DNA of 48,287 bases from Fomitopsis serialis (GCF_022376445.1 NW_025955261.1:1-48287), one strand, 5' to 3'; positions 1 to 11,232 are shown, counted from the first letter of the stretch. Notes: generated from the letters alone by a model not told the origin. A program made the numbers and translations.

Positions 1-139
1 GATCCTCCTGGCGTGCAGACTCAGCGATAGTGCTGGCCGCCGTGCGCACGGTGCGCAAACGAAGGTCCGGGTCGACGGTATCATGTTCCTCGTCGGTAGA
101 GTCGTCGTCGGGTGGTGGGTGTCGCTGTAGGTAAGACAT
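1..139 (-). CDS. N-terminus of an unidentified acidic protein (partial, runs off left edge)
   Basis: An ATG at 139-137 opens a frame with no stop through base 1, giving 46 residues beginning MSYLQRHPPPDDDSTDEE and continuing HDTVDPDLRLRTVRTAASTI. The segment is acidic and proline/aspartate rich at first, then turns into an Arg/Ala-rich, helix-prone stretch, which looks like a disordered N-terminal tail of a larger protein. No domain is present in what remains. The style is loosely reminiscent of cytosolic tails of large fungal membrane proteins such as P4-ATPase flippases, but this is a weak impression and I do not assign a function. The coding sequence continues beyond the left edge of the window. 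Confidence 0.55.
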   Translation of the reverse strand, partial: MSYLQRHPPPDDDSTDEEHDTVDPDLRLRTVRTAASTIAESARQED

Positions 140-1045
140 GCAGGGTTATGACGACTGGGCCAGCGTTGCCAGATGAGAAACGAGGATGGAGCCCAGGGCC
201 AGCGCAGGGCCTGCAAACAGTCCTAGGGGAGGTGGTGAATATCAGAGTGTCCGTAGCAAGTCCTTAGCCACGAAAGTCAGCGGCGAGCCAAGCTCACCGC
301 CTTGGGCGTTAGCGGCGACTTAGCGCTCCGCTTAGCGACCCCTGGAACTTCCGGCTTGCGATGTACCGGAAACAGTCCTCCTCTAAGTCCGAATGAAAGT
401 ATTTCGGAGAAGATAGCGATGCAACGGGAGCGAGAAGAACCTCGGATGATTGAAGTTACGGTAGGGGCGTGTGTCCTTAGCGGTAAGTAAGCAGATGCAA
501 AGTCCGAAAGCCCAATGGTAGGCGTGACATTTCTGAGTTTCAATATTTAGAACTCTAAGTGCGGCATAGAAGCCTTCTGTTATGTGTATACTTAGACGTG
601 ATTACAATCATCCAACTGCTTTCGAACCATGAGAATCAGAAGCACCACCTCTTTTGACATGCTAGTTTCCGAGGTCCTTCAACGGCTCGACTGGGCCGCC
701 GCTGTGCTCATGCTGTCAGTGTCATCATAATTGCACCGTGCAGAGCATTGGATTGCAGTCTTAATTGTAGCATCCGCGCCGAACCGGCGTGCCCCCAGAG
801 GGAGACAGTTTTATAGGGGTAGTCTTGGGGTAGTCTTGGGTAGCCACCCTAGTTCGCAGTCTTGTGGATGAGATCGTGCAGCGAAGTGCAAAAGACGAGA
901 CTGTAATCAACCAACCAGAGGACCGGAGCACACTATTGAAGGCCCATTCTGATTCCCACACCTAATCGAACGGGTTACTCGGCGACACGTCGCAACACAC
1001 CGTGAGAGCACATAGGAAGCATATTCATACGCCTAGTGGCGGTGG
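140..1045. other. intergenic, no supported gene
   Basis: This is the 5' flank of the leftmost gene and the 3' flank of the F-box gene. Open frames of 60-90 codons occur on both strands but show no domain or plausible splice continuation. A short imperfect direct repeat (GGGTAGTCTT, two to three times) lies near 818-842. Confidence 0.5.
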
Positions 1046-2887
1046 TTAAGCAGTACAGTAACATAGTATACATTCGTGCATAGGAACATAATGACTTTCA
1101 GACGCAGACGGGACACGGAACTCAACGATACCCCGCTGACATCCTCCCAATGACGAACTCGAACGGCGTCGGCGGAGCCAGGCCACCGCGACCAACCAGC
1201 ACGCGCCCATCCGCAGAGCGCGGGACGGGCTGCGGCACCGGTCCTGGGACATCGGCGGGATAGGTTGTCCATTAGGCATGAGCCACTCGCCAACAGGCTC
1301 GCCCGCTCCAGGTAGCTCGCCCTCCTCCACGTCCTCTTCGGGGATGCCGAACCACGGCTCCAGGCGAATGTCGCGGAAGACGGCGCCATAGTCCGTGCGT
1401 TCCACAAGGACCTCAGAAAGTAGGGGGTCCTCACACGGCTCGAACCCACGCACGACGAGCGTGTCGAGCAGCGGACACGGGCACGACTGCTGCGCGTCGT
1501 AGGGGCTGGTCGGGCGCAAGGCGCGTGCCGCGGCAACAGGCGTCTCCCGCAGTATGAGCTTGCGCAGGCGAGGGAGTGTCGCGTAGAAGATCTGGTATGC
1601 CTCCCGAGTGGCTTGCGTGCGGCCAAGTTCAAGGACCTCGAGGAGCGGGAAGAGCGGCCGGGCGCGGCTGAAGCGGCCGCCAGGGTGCGCCAGATAGACG
1701 AACAGCTTGCTCGCTTCCTGCACGACTTCGGACGCCGCGTATGACGCGTCTTCGAGAACCAGGGTGCGAACGTTCGGCGCCCGGAACAGCTCCAGGAATT
1801 CCTCTCCCAGCACGCTGTCGTCGTAGCCGAGTTTGAGCGTCTTCAGCTTTGGAAGGTTCACGGGCTGTACGTTGCGCATGGTAGCCTCCTGCCCGAACTC
1901 GGCGTCGTCCTCAGGCAGCGACACCCTGACGTTCAGTTCCTCCAGCTGCGAGCAGGCCGACAACAAACTGTGGAGCTCGGCCTTGTTCGGACGCACGTCG
2001 CTGCAGTGGTACGTCAACTCGAGATGGCGAAGACGCGTCTGCTGCGGGAACAGCGCGGGCAGGGACTTCCACTTGACGTGCACGCCGGAGAGAATGAGGC
2101 GTTCGAGACGCGGGAGCGCAGGGCCACCCGCGTGGTTGCCGAACGGAAGGAGCCAGTGGACGCCGCACTCTTGGGGGATGAAGTCGGGCGTGTACGCCGC
2201 GAACTCGTTGCACCGCATCAGGATCAGGCTCTCCAGCATAGGGACACGAGGAGCGTCGCGACTCAAGCTGTTCAGGGCGACCTGCATGGGAGTCCAGCGA
2301 TCAGTGAAAATCGCGAGCGAGCGAGTTCGGCTCAGATGGGGCAACAGCATTTGCATGGCCGCGTGCATGTGGCCCTGCGTGAACGGGTGCTTGTATTCGT
2401 TTTCATCCTCGTCGTCGAGGCCAGGAGTACTGCCAGCAGTAGACACGCTGTGAACGTCAATGTGAATATGACTGGAGGTTCGAACAACGTGTGCCACTCA
2501 CTCGTATTCCGAGAAATTCCACTCAGGATCCCGCGCATCTACCATGATGTCGAGAGGCGCCGTGCCCGATCGGGCCAGGAACAGACGAGCGAGCTTGAAG
2601 CTAGAGCCCTCCAAGTCGTTCAAGTCGTCCCACTCCTCGTCGGTGACAGGTATCTTGTTCCATAGCTGGCCCGTTGTAAGCGCGACGCCGCGCCAATGGC
2701 GGCTCACGGCCGAGACGAGACAAGGGAACGCATAGCTGTAGGTCATGCATGGCGAAAGGTCGTTGACTTGTCCACCGGAAATTTCGCCCGAGGGGTCTTC
2801 TTCTGGCGGGCGGTACGCGCCGAGGAGGAAGATGTAGGAGAGCAATTCGGCCGGGAGGTCGTCTATCGGTGTCATTCGTTGGAACAT
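1046..2887 (-). CDS. F-box/leucine-rich-repeat-type protein
   Basis: Two exons are proposed: 2887-2502 and 2447-1046, joined over a 54-nt GTGAGT...CAG intron. The first in-frame ATG gives MFQRMTPIDDLPAELLSYIF, a classical F-box start, followed by a WRGVALTTGQLWNKI-type stretch (F-box C-terminal half). About 400 residues with spaced Leu-rich segments such as LRHLELTYH and LKTLKLGYDD follow, typical of basidiomycete F-box/LRR proteins that act as substrate adaptors of SCF ubiquitin ligases. Substrate unknown. The annotated frame ends at 1046 with a low-quality, Arg/Ser-rich tail. The next frame over, from about 1247 to 1117, reads much more naturally (GPVPQPVPRSADGRVLVGRG, then APPTPFEF, stop), so a one-base frameshift near 1247 is possible. 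It is therefore either a slightly truncated allele or a sequence error. Confidence 0.85.
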
Positions 2888-3136
2888 GGATGCGATGGGC
2901 GCCGTGGGCAGCACGATGGAACAATGTGGGAGAGGTGGCTCAAAAGAATCTGCATCTTTGCTCGTTTAAAGGGGATCCTGCAGTGGCCCATTTCCGAAGA
3001 ACCTTTGTTCAGCCGATTTGGATGAGTGGACAAAAGAAACGCGCTTGCATTGTGGCAATTGTGTGGCGTCCACTCGCGGGCCGGCGCCTGACGCCGTGGG
3101 ATCGACAACCGAGTCATCCTTCCCAAATTCAACCTC

Positions 3137-3153
3137 CCGATCTTGTCCCGATC
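3137..3153 (-). promoter_or_regulatory. 17-bp motif upstream of F-box gene 1, shared with F-box gene 2
   Basis: On the minus strand the sequence reads GATCGGGACAAGATCGG, two GATCGG half-sites spaced by five bases. It lies 250 nt upstream of the F-box ATG at 2887. The same 17 bases occur at 9461-9477, 227 nt upstream of the second F-box ATG. A regulatory role is inference from position only. Confidence 0.4.
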
Positions 3154-3227
3154 CTACATATAGTATAACTTGCCCATGGCCAGGCTTCAATCTTCACTGG
3201 TCTAGAAGCGGTACTGCCATATTAATA

Positions 3228-3860
3228 CAGTCATCGACGGCTCCTTGAGACGCCCAAATCGCGTTTGGCGTCTTGCATCGGAACACCGCGTACTCTTCGA
3301 GATCGGACGGTCTACGCACAATCAGGCATGTCCAAGGCATCCTACAAAAAATTGTATCCTTATCCATAGAGCGAGCGTTGCACACTAAGGAGATCAGTCG
3401 CGATTTTTCTTATCAAGACCTTTCCCGGTCCTTGAGACACCTGCCTAAAATGGTAACTATCCCAAGTGCTCATCAGTGCAGATGGCTCTTCCAGACTCTT
3501 TCCTCAAGTTAAATACCCTTACAAACTATCGGAATGATCACTGACAGTACAAAGGAAACTTCCTTTGTGTTTAACCCCCACTTTCGCGCCGTTCCGCATG
3601 GTAGGGATTATGGGCCGGTATGATTATGTAATGGTACTTGCTAAATCGGGTAATGAAATTCATGAAATGTGGTTTTCCATGTTCTTCGACATACCGTGCA
3701 GCGACCAGCGCTCGCACCATCGCAAACACGGTCTCAGTAGGTACATGACAACGGTAAGCAAATTGTTGTCATTTTTCTAGGCTAGCAGGCTTCACTGAGC
3801 ACGCGCTGAAGCCCGCTGTCTCAAGGACCGGGGGTGTCTCAAGGAGCCGTCGATGACTGT
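3228..3860. mobile_element. MITE with 28-bp terminal inverted repeats, TA target duplication (Tc1/mariner-like)
   Basis: The ends CAGTCATCGACGGCTCCTTG (3228 onward) and its reverse complement (ending 3860) form terminal inverted repeats of about 28 bp with one mismatch. Both are directly flanked by TA (3226-3227 and 3861-3862). CAGT at the tip plus a TA duplication is the hallmark of Tc1/mariner/pogo elements. A second perfect 16-bp inverted pair (CCCGGTCCTTGAGACA, at 3424-3439 and 3817-3832) repeats the TIR core CCTTGAGAC. The 633-bp interior has no transposase frame, so the element is non-autonomous and would depend on a transposase encoded elsewhere. Confidence 0.85.
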
Positions 3861-4281
3861 ATGTTCTCATCTTCGTGCGCACCGGAACGTGCGTCTGACA
3901 TGCCTCACATTCGAGCGCATCGTCTTCATCTAAGCAATACATACGACGTCAGCATCCATTGAGATTGGCGGACGTTGCATCATGACTGAATATTGAATAT
4001 TGGATACAGAGAGACGTACTGACATGTACGTGCGATCGGAGAGCACTCGAGGGTTAACAACCATGACCCTGGACTCCCTGTTGGCGTGCTCTGGGCCAAG
4101 TGCACGGGGATTCAATTCGATCCAGGACTCGGAGGACGTGAGGACCACATACCGACGTGGCCGGAGCCAGTGCCTTCGCCAATGAATAACTTGCACAGAT
4201 GAGCACTGACTTCCGATATTGAACACTACTGAACGTGAAACGAGGTGATGCAGTCGGTCGATCTCACTACCTTTCATTGTC

Positions 4282-4806
4282 TCAGCTGTCCATATCGTGG
4301 GGCCCCGCGCCTTTTGTCAAATACACATAGGCGGAGTCCAGCGAGTTCGATGTGGAATCACACCGGGCGTAGTGGAATTCGACGACCAGGCCGAGCCAGG
4401 CAGCTGTGACTCCCTTGGCTACGGTGGCCCAGGTTGAGCGGTACAATGTCCGGACCACTGAATACCAACGTCCGATGACCTCCGCTCGTATACGCACTTT
4501 TCGTACGGGGCCCAATAATGTGAATTTAGCTGTCACGTTGTAGCAGAAGGAACTGCCTGCGCCACAAAGCCCCGGTTCCTCGCACAAGCAGTTGTTGGCC
4601 AGACAAGCATATCCTGAGGCACGAAGGTTAAAGGAATTGTCTACGTCTGCCTGGTGAGATGAGCCGATGGTCGAACTTCGGCCTGAGGGTTGCCTGAAGG
4701 CGACGTAGATTCTGGAACAAGTAGTCCATCCGACTTGAACTGCATGCGACGCTTGAGTACTTGAGTATCGGGGGTGCATCGGCGCACGCGCAAGGCTCAT
4801 GCACAT
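4282..4806 (-). CDS. possible orphan ORF, 174 codons, cysteine-rich middle
   Basis: An uninterrupted frame of 174 codons with moderately GC-rich third positions. Its centre has several cysteines in a short space (SGYACLANNCLCEEPGLCG) but there is no signal peptide and no recognisable domain. No splice extension was found that improves it. It may be an orphan gene, part of a decayed gene, or chance. The flanking stretches 3870-4280 and 4810-5332 show nothing else I can support. Confidence 0.25.
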   Translation of the reverse strand: MCMSLARAPMHPRYSSTQASHAVQVGWTTCSRIYVAFRQPSGRSSTIGSSHQADVDNSFNLRASGYACLANNCLCEEPGLCGAGSSFCYNVTAKFTLLGPVRKVRIRAEVIGRWYSVVRTLYRSTWATVAKGVTAAWLGLVVEFHYARCDSTSNSLDSAYVYLTKGAGPHDMDS

Positions 4807-5332
4807 GAAGGGGAGAGGGACGGGTAGACGGGCTGCGTCGTCCTCAGGCCTTCGCTTTTAAGCACACGAAGGTACCAGAGTGACATAAACTGAACTGAGA
4901 GCGGCGTAGACTGAACGAGGAAAATCTAGAAAAATCGGTGTTAACTTCGCTGTCAGACGTCAAACCGTGAAGGGTAATTAAACGACTGGTGAAGAGAAGG
5001 TACGACATATTCAGGAAAACACGCTGCAAGCTCGTTGGCTGAGTTGTCTCCGCCCACTGGATCCCAGGCCTCCTCATTGTTGAATTGCGCCGCGTACGAA
5101 TTGAGGAGGTCGTCAGTCATTACATTGATGGTGCAGCTACCGCATTGGGCAGGCGCTGTAGTTGACCGTCCCGGATGTCCGTCGGCAGGTCAGCTGAACT
5201 CAGTTCCCACTCCATCATGTCCTCGACACCTTCCTCGGGACGCCTGGGGCCAGGGGAACTGGCACTGGGAACCCATATTAGCCGCAGGCTAGTCGTCTCG
5301 CCGCTCCGACTCTCACTATTGCTGCGTACACG

Positions 5333-6977
5333 ATGAGCGCGGTACCAGGGGCAACCTCAGGCTCGCAACCCAACGTCAAGGACTCGCAGGGTGGTGGATC
5401 TGGCATGACATTGCTAGGCTGGACTGTGGGTGCTCTTGCGGGCCTAGCGGCGTGGGTTTGGCCAGGGACACCGGGATCTGTGTCATTGGAGGGTGTCGCG
5501 CTACCACCGCAAACAGTGGTAAGTCCTAATGTTCCGCACTCATACTTGAACTTGTAAGCAGCATTCGTCGTAGTACGTCAACCCTCTCTCCTTTGCCGTG
5601 CATCCTACCGGCGCGCCGTTTCGTGGTGATGGATGGGTGGACCACTTCAACCCGACCAACACATCGCCGCCGTTCTTCCAAACCTTCCACCCCGGCTTCC
5701 TCAAAATCCTCGGCTCAAACCCGTCCATCCGTGTCATTGCCAGCAACCCCGGGTTCGCGTTTGCGCACGAGGCGCCCATATGGGTACCCGAGACGGACGA
5801 GGTCTTCTTCAGCAGTCAAGACGGTGGATATCTTGGCTTCAGTGACTGGGACAACAACAATGAGATGGGCAAGCTGAGCCTGGTTGATGTGAATGAGTTG
5901 GCAGTCGCGAGCGGAAGCCAGACAACCCCTCTGAATGCTACGGTGACTCCAGTGCGCGGTTTCTAATTGTACTATCACGAGCGTCCGACTTGATGATATG
6001 AGCCTCGCAGCTCTCCCTCCCAGACACTGTGCAGATGACCAATGGGGGCACCGGTCCGTACCACGGCTCTTTGCTCCTTGTCAACTCTGGGCGAGGTGTG
6101 CGCCCGCCGAGCCTCGCCCTCGTCAACCCGGCCGCCCCGCACAACACCACCGTCATCCTCGACAACTACTTCGGGCGCCAGTTCAACTCGCTCAACGACG
6201 CGAAGATACACCCGCGCGACGGGAAGATCTACTTCACGGACGTGACGTGCGGCTCACCGACTTGACATGCACGGTTGGGTACTGACAGGTGCGCTTAGAT
6301 ACGGCTGGTTGGTCCGTTTTCGGCCGGCGCCCCTCCTTCCGAACCAGGTGTACCGGTTCGACCCAAAGACAGGGAACGTCCGCGTGGTCGCGGATGGCTT
6401 CACTCGTTGCAACGGGCTGGCTTTCTCCGCGGATGGGAAGATCGCGTACATGTGCGCCCTCACTGGCAGTTCCGCTTCGTATCCGCGTATTGAGACTCGT
6501 ATTCTGCAGCGTGGACTCTGGTGCAGCGGGCGGTTTCCTGGGCAAGAACACGACCGACCCCGCGACTATGTGCGTTTCTGAACGCTGTGCTCTCTTAACG
6601 TGCTAACTACCATCCAGTTATGTGTATGATGTCGATCTGCGGAGCGACGCACTCATCAACCGACGTGTCTTTGCATACGTCGACGCGGGCGTCCCCGACG
6701 GCGTCCAGGTCGACACGCTCGGCAACGTATACGCCGCTTGTGGAGATGGTGTGCACGTACGTACAGTCTTTCATTACCGCCTAGCATGTCCTTCAAGTAA
6801 CCCTTTGTTGCATTGAAGGTGTGGGACCGCGCGGGGACGCTGCTAGGCAAGTTCTTCACTGGGGTCGAGTCCGCGAACATGGTGTTCGCTGGACGTGGGC
6901 GACTGGTCATTCTTGCGGAGACGGTGGTATACCTCGCGGAGATATTCGCTGATGGAGTAAAGCTGTCGTGGCCATGA
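5333..6977 (+). CDS. SMP-30/gluconolactonase-type lactonohydrolase, signal-anchored or secreted
   Basis: Seven exons: 5333-5518, 5574-5951, 6011-6246, 6299-6451, 6510-6569, 6618-6756, 6819-6977; the joined product is 436 residues. Residues about 24-43 (GMTLLGWTVGALAGLAAWVW) form a signal peptide or signal anchor. The rest is a six-bladed beta-propeller of the SMP-30/lactonohydrolase family. It has a metal-binding Glu in HEAPIW, LNDAKIHPRDGKIYFTDV, FDPKTGNVRVVADGFTRCNG with the conserved Asn, and VPDGVQVDTLGNVYAACGDG with the conserved Asp. Such enzymes hydrolyse aldonolactones or related lactones with a divalent cation; the exact substrate is unknown. Four of six introns use GTGCG donors. It converges on the F-box gene ending at 7215. 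Confidence 0.9.
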
Positions 6978-7214
6978 GCAGATGATTGACATTGCGATGA
7001 TATAAGTTCTGTTGTACTGATAGTTCAGCGTAGTAGCCAAGAGCGGATGATAGAATGAATCCTTCAAGCCTCAGTACAGATAGGGAAATCGGCCGAGTGA
7101 GTGTTCTGGCCTACAATAGGCGTCATGCTCTTGTCCCCGGGCCAATACTTCCCCAGCCACGAAGACTATCGTCTGTTTATGAGCAACTATCAGAAAGCCG
7201 GACCACAGCCCAAC

Positions 7215-9234
7215 TTATCTACTACGCTCACCATCTATTGCACGACCGAACCGGTCGAACCTCGTCGTCCGAATCACGCGAGTGTCCGGTACCATGTTGC
7301 TCGACCATTGCTCGAACGGCGGCCAATACGCGGGCGGCATATCGGGGAGCCGGGAATGGTCCGGCCATGGAGGCACTACAGGGCGCACCTTGTCGAGATG
7401 CAGGTATTCCACCGAGTCGAAGTGGCAATCCTGTTCGCTTTGAGACGGCCTCATCCCCGTGTACTCGGGGAGATAGCCAATGGTGACGTGCGGGAAGTGC
7501 ATCCGCTCACGTAGAGAGACGAGTACTAGCATCACCTCGTCGATCCGCACAGCTTTGTGTGGTAAGAGGACGGTGATCCTAGCCAGGTGTGGACATAGCG
7601 GCGCCGCCCAGTCGATATAGTTGAGCGACTGAGTGATGTGAGGCAGACTGGATTCGAATACCGTGAGGTTCTTTGTGGCGGTCAATTCCGGCAATATGGA
7701 GGACCACATTCGCGAGGGCCATGGATCCGCCGTTGAGAAGTTCCGCGTATCCAGGCAACATAGATCTTGCAGGCGTGACAACTGGAAAACGGTGGTAGGG
7801 AACTCATATACAAGCCCAGTAGGAAGGACATGTTTGTCCCTGAGCAGAACACCGGCGTGTTCGTTGACGGCGGCGATGGACAACGTGAAATTTGGCTGGT
7901 CCCGATCCGCTATCGAGGCCGGCTCGAAGAGCCTGAGATGCATAATTGTGGGCTGCATGAGAGCAAAGCCAGAGAGACACTCTGGCAATCCATGCGATAT
8001 ATCTCTGCGTAGATCTCTGAAAGGAATGGAAAGGAACTCGCCGAAATCGCTCATGACGATGACGCATTGCGAGGCCATGTCCAACTCCGAGAGTAGTGGC
8101 GCAATAACCCGAGGACCGACGTTACGAAGCGCGAGTCGCCGAAGACTATGGAGACGGGCCTTCTCTGTCCCTTCACGAATACTAGCTTCTTCTGGCAACC
8201 TAGGGTGCATACCCGAGAGAACAAGATCAACCAACTGGGGTGTATTCCTGAGGAGATTGACGATGGTAGCGACCGGATTGTGCCAGGGACAACGGCTTAT
8301 CAAGAGTTGGGTGATGGTAGAGAAATGATTCGTTGGCACCCAAGACAGATCGACCATTGAGACGCTGCGTAGATGGGGAGTGTAATTGCGAAACAAAGTC
8401 ATGCCCTCGACCGGACGCGGGGTCCTGAACTCATGATGTTCCGGGCATGTCGGGTTCCCCGTTAGAGTAAGCTTCTCGAGATGTGCGCCAGAAAGAGGGT
8501 ATCGTTCGATTTGAGTGATGACGTGGTGCATGCAAGAGACCCAACCCAGTACATTGCATCGCAAATCCAGTGGGTCAGAAAGCATCCGGATGTTGCGAGA
8601 AACATCGCAATTGAGCGAGATCGTGAGAGGCATGTAGGGGTGGCGCATAAGGACCAGACGTTGGAGTTGGAGTGTATCATCATCTATGAGGTGACTCCAG
8701 AGAACGGGCGTTGAGACGCAGATGTCTCGCCAGTAGCGACATACAGCGGTGATAGTCATGAGGCTGCGCCAGTCCGTGTGCAACGGCACCTGGACATAGC
8801 TGGGAAAAACATTGGGCCTCAACGCGTTCTTGTCTGGTGAGACGACTCGGAGAAAAAAGATTCTGCGCCAAACGTCAGGAGGCAACGCACTCGCGGGGCA
8901 GAAGTGGTTTCGCAGCCTCTTGAGCAGAGACGTAGCTTTATCGAGCCTCGTCAATGGTTCGTTCCACAGATGCTTCCAATGATTGAGCTGTACAACACAA
9001 AACTTTCAACGCTGGCTCTCTGAATTGTGCCATCGTACCTACCTGACCCATCCTGAGAGTAAACAATGGTTGGCAAAGCGCTACGACGTACAAAGCACAC
9101 GCATTTCCTCACCTTGTAGGGCAATTGTTCATGACATTTGTAACTAGCTCTGTGAGATTTTCCAAGTTCTCATAGAGGTTCTCCAATGCAATATCCTGTC
9201 CCATTTCCCAGCCGTTTCTAGTGCCAGAGCTCAT
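7215..9234 (-). CDS. F-box protein with a 10-nt micro-exon
   Basis: The long exon alone (to 7215) would start mid-domain. Upstream splice signals extend it to exons 9234-9113, 9052-9043 (10 nt) and 8987-7215, giving 634 residues. The N-terminus begins MSSGTRNGWEMGQDIALENL and leads into NLTELVTNVMNNCPTRMGQ, then LNHWKHLWNEPLTRLDK. The F-box-like core follows (SALPPDVWRRIFFLRVV, then VCRYWRDICVSTPVLW). The remainder is a Leu-rich substrate-recognition region. The likely role is an SCF ubiquitin-ligase adaptor, target unknown. All phases close only if the 10-nt exon is included. It shares a 17-bp upstream motif with the other F-box gene. Confidence 0.87.
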
Positions 9235-9460
9235 CGGTGAGACACTCGCCTGCGGTGTGGTGAGTATCGCTGCATAAGCGTAGCCCCACAGTGACGACTT
9301 ACTTCGAGTTGATCCATCTCTACGTGCCTGTGTTCTCCCAAATGCACAGTCCGAGTGTATAGGAATGTGTGCTGTCCCTGCTACTGCGCAGACGTAGTGG
9401 GAGAGAATACGAGGCTGAGGTCGACTGGAAAAGGCGCCGGAGGAGGAGGATCTATCTCCT

Positions 9461-9477
9461 CCGATCTTGTCCCGATC
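9461..9477 (-). promoter_or_regulatory. 17-bp motif upstream of F-box gene 2
   Basis: The same 17 bases as at 3137-3153 (minus strand GATCGGGACAAGATCGG), 227 nt upstream of the ATG at 9234. The function is inferred from shared position only. Confidence 0.4.
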
Positions 9478-9900
9478 TAAATAAGTTACATATGCAAGAT
9501 CTGTGGCAACAATAATTTACTTACGGCCTCTCTACCATGTCAAGAACAAAGTCCAGTGCTGTGCCACATTATTTGAGCAAGAGGCGTGGCTTCTACATAC
9601 CTTTGCTACTCGATTACGCGCCATCACGATACTTCAATTTATTCAAAACACTAGCAGCAAGAACTTATTCCGCGGTGTTGCGCAACAGGATCCGACATCG
9701 GTGCACTATGTAGGAAGTAATAGTGAGTGGAACGCATCGCATCGTCCGCTGTACACGGTGATGTATTACACACAGACAAACATTATACAAGGGGCCCAAT
9801 CGGCGGACTGATTCAACATCAGGAAAGACATAACCCGGGCGGACAAACTGAGCGGAGCTGGATGGAATCTGAAGACACAGGAGGCAGTGGGCACGGTCGT
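9478..9900. other. intergenic, no supported gene
   Basis: This AT-richer spacer between the F-box gene start and the 3' end of the next minus-strand gene contains no frame with recognisable features. Confidence 0.5.
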
Positions 9901-10644
9901 TTACCGCACGAGGAAGTCCAAATTCTCCATCCCGTCAGGCAACTCCACCCATATCTTGGACTCCCACTCGCGCCAGTCGTTCGCATAAAATTCCGACAGG
10001 TACATCCGCTTGAATTCGATCCCGCCCACGACCGGGTTCCGTTCGTCTCGGCCGTCCACGGACGCCTCAGGATCGAGCAACCGCATGGCTTTCTACAGAT
10101 ATGGGAATCCGAGTTAGGAGCACGACCTTAGTACGGCACCATAGGTAAGAACTCACAGCCAGATAGTCGCACCAATCCAAGGCGATCTCATGGCCTAGCT
10201 CGTATCTTGTGGTAGCGTCGTAGCAGAAGCACAACGCAGGTCGGTCTGGTTTATATGCCGGCCACTGGAATGCATTGTCAGCATTTGGACCACAATATCG
10301 CAGGTGCTAACACGATTACGAATGGCGGCCTGACGCCTCGGGCAAAGACGTGTACGTACCTCCATCTTGTGAACGAGATAGCCATACGAGTTGCCCGGCC
10401 CAAGTGGTTTGTTTAGGCCGACGCAGTAACGCGCCTCTTCGCTCTCTTCCTCAGGTCCGCCGCAATTTCCGAATCGCAGAAACTTGTAGAGGGAGACGCC
10501 AGGATCGTCGTCTTCTCCTTGAAACTTGATGCTATACATAGGTTCACATTGGTTGAGTCCAATCGGAAGCTGTGCGAATCTTCTGGCGGGCTTGGCATCT
10601 CCAGCCTTCGCCTGTGAGGGCTGACCAGTTGGTGGGGAAGACAT
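9901..10644 (-). CDS. conserved small protein of unknown family, paralogue A
   Basis: Three exons, 10644-10360, 10264-10157 and 10092-9901, all phase 0, encode 194 residues. The start MSSPPTGQPSQ was chosen because it aligns with the start of paralogue B. Three conserved blocks are shared with B. Block one is SIKFQGEDDDPGVSLYKF. Block two is RPALCFCYDATTRYELGHEI. Block three is GIEFKRMYLSEFYANDWREW, then an ELP motif near the C-terminus. There is no signal peptide, membrane segment or known motif. I do not recognise the family. It lies head-to-tail with B, 836 bp apart, which indicates tandem duplication. Confidence 0.8.
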
Positions 10645-11200
10645 CTTTGGAGATGGTATAGAAGGTAGGCGCGGACGAGGTATACGCAGAATCGTCGTAG
10701 GGGAAACGGCAAGAACGGTAGGCAACTGTTGTCCAACTCGTGCCCTTTTAAATCAATGCTGCACCTGGCCAACCGCGCTTCAAGGACAAAGATGACCAAA
10801 TTTTCGCCGCTTGCATCGATGGTCGCTTTTGCCACTGATCTCCCCTTGTACTGCGCTGAAGTCGGTACTTGCTTTTTTCGGAGAACAATAGGGCCCCTGA
10901 AAGGAGGCAAAGCCACACCAGGAGCTCGGAGTGGCCGTTATACTAGAGCCGTGATCAGAAAAAGTTCACGAGGCAACAGAATCTTCCTGAGTGGCGTTGT
11001 TGGATGCGTTCGCGATACCAAGGGCTCGGACGAGTTACCTACTATGCATGCCATTTCAAGTCTGCGCTCGACTTGTACTGGAGATTGCTGTATGATTGGA
11101 AGCCCGTCTTGTACACAGACTCGGACAGGGCCCGAGTGACTGGATAGTCAGTAAGAGACAATGCATGTGGAGCAATCGCACAATATCATTATAGAAAGAA

Positions 11201-11232
11201 CGGACTAAGCACCTACATTGGTGCTCGGTCCG
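11201..11232. repeat. 13-bp inverted repeat (hairpin)
   Basis: CGGACTAAGCACC and GGTGCTCGGTCCG flank a six-base loop, with one wobble and one mismatch. It lies between the 5' end of paralogue A and the 3' end of paralogue B, so it could be part of a 3' or promoter structure. The rest of the 10645-11479 spacer shows nothing else. Confidence 0.4.

Noticed and set aside
1833..2665. Long plus frames over F-box gene 1
   Set aside because: They are antisense to a clear F-box/LRR coding region.
3930..4277. 115-codon minus frame next to the MITE
   Set aside because: No recognisable features and poor codon pattern.
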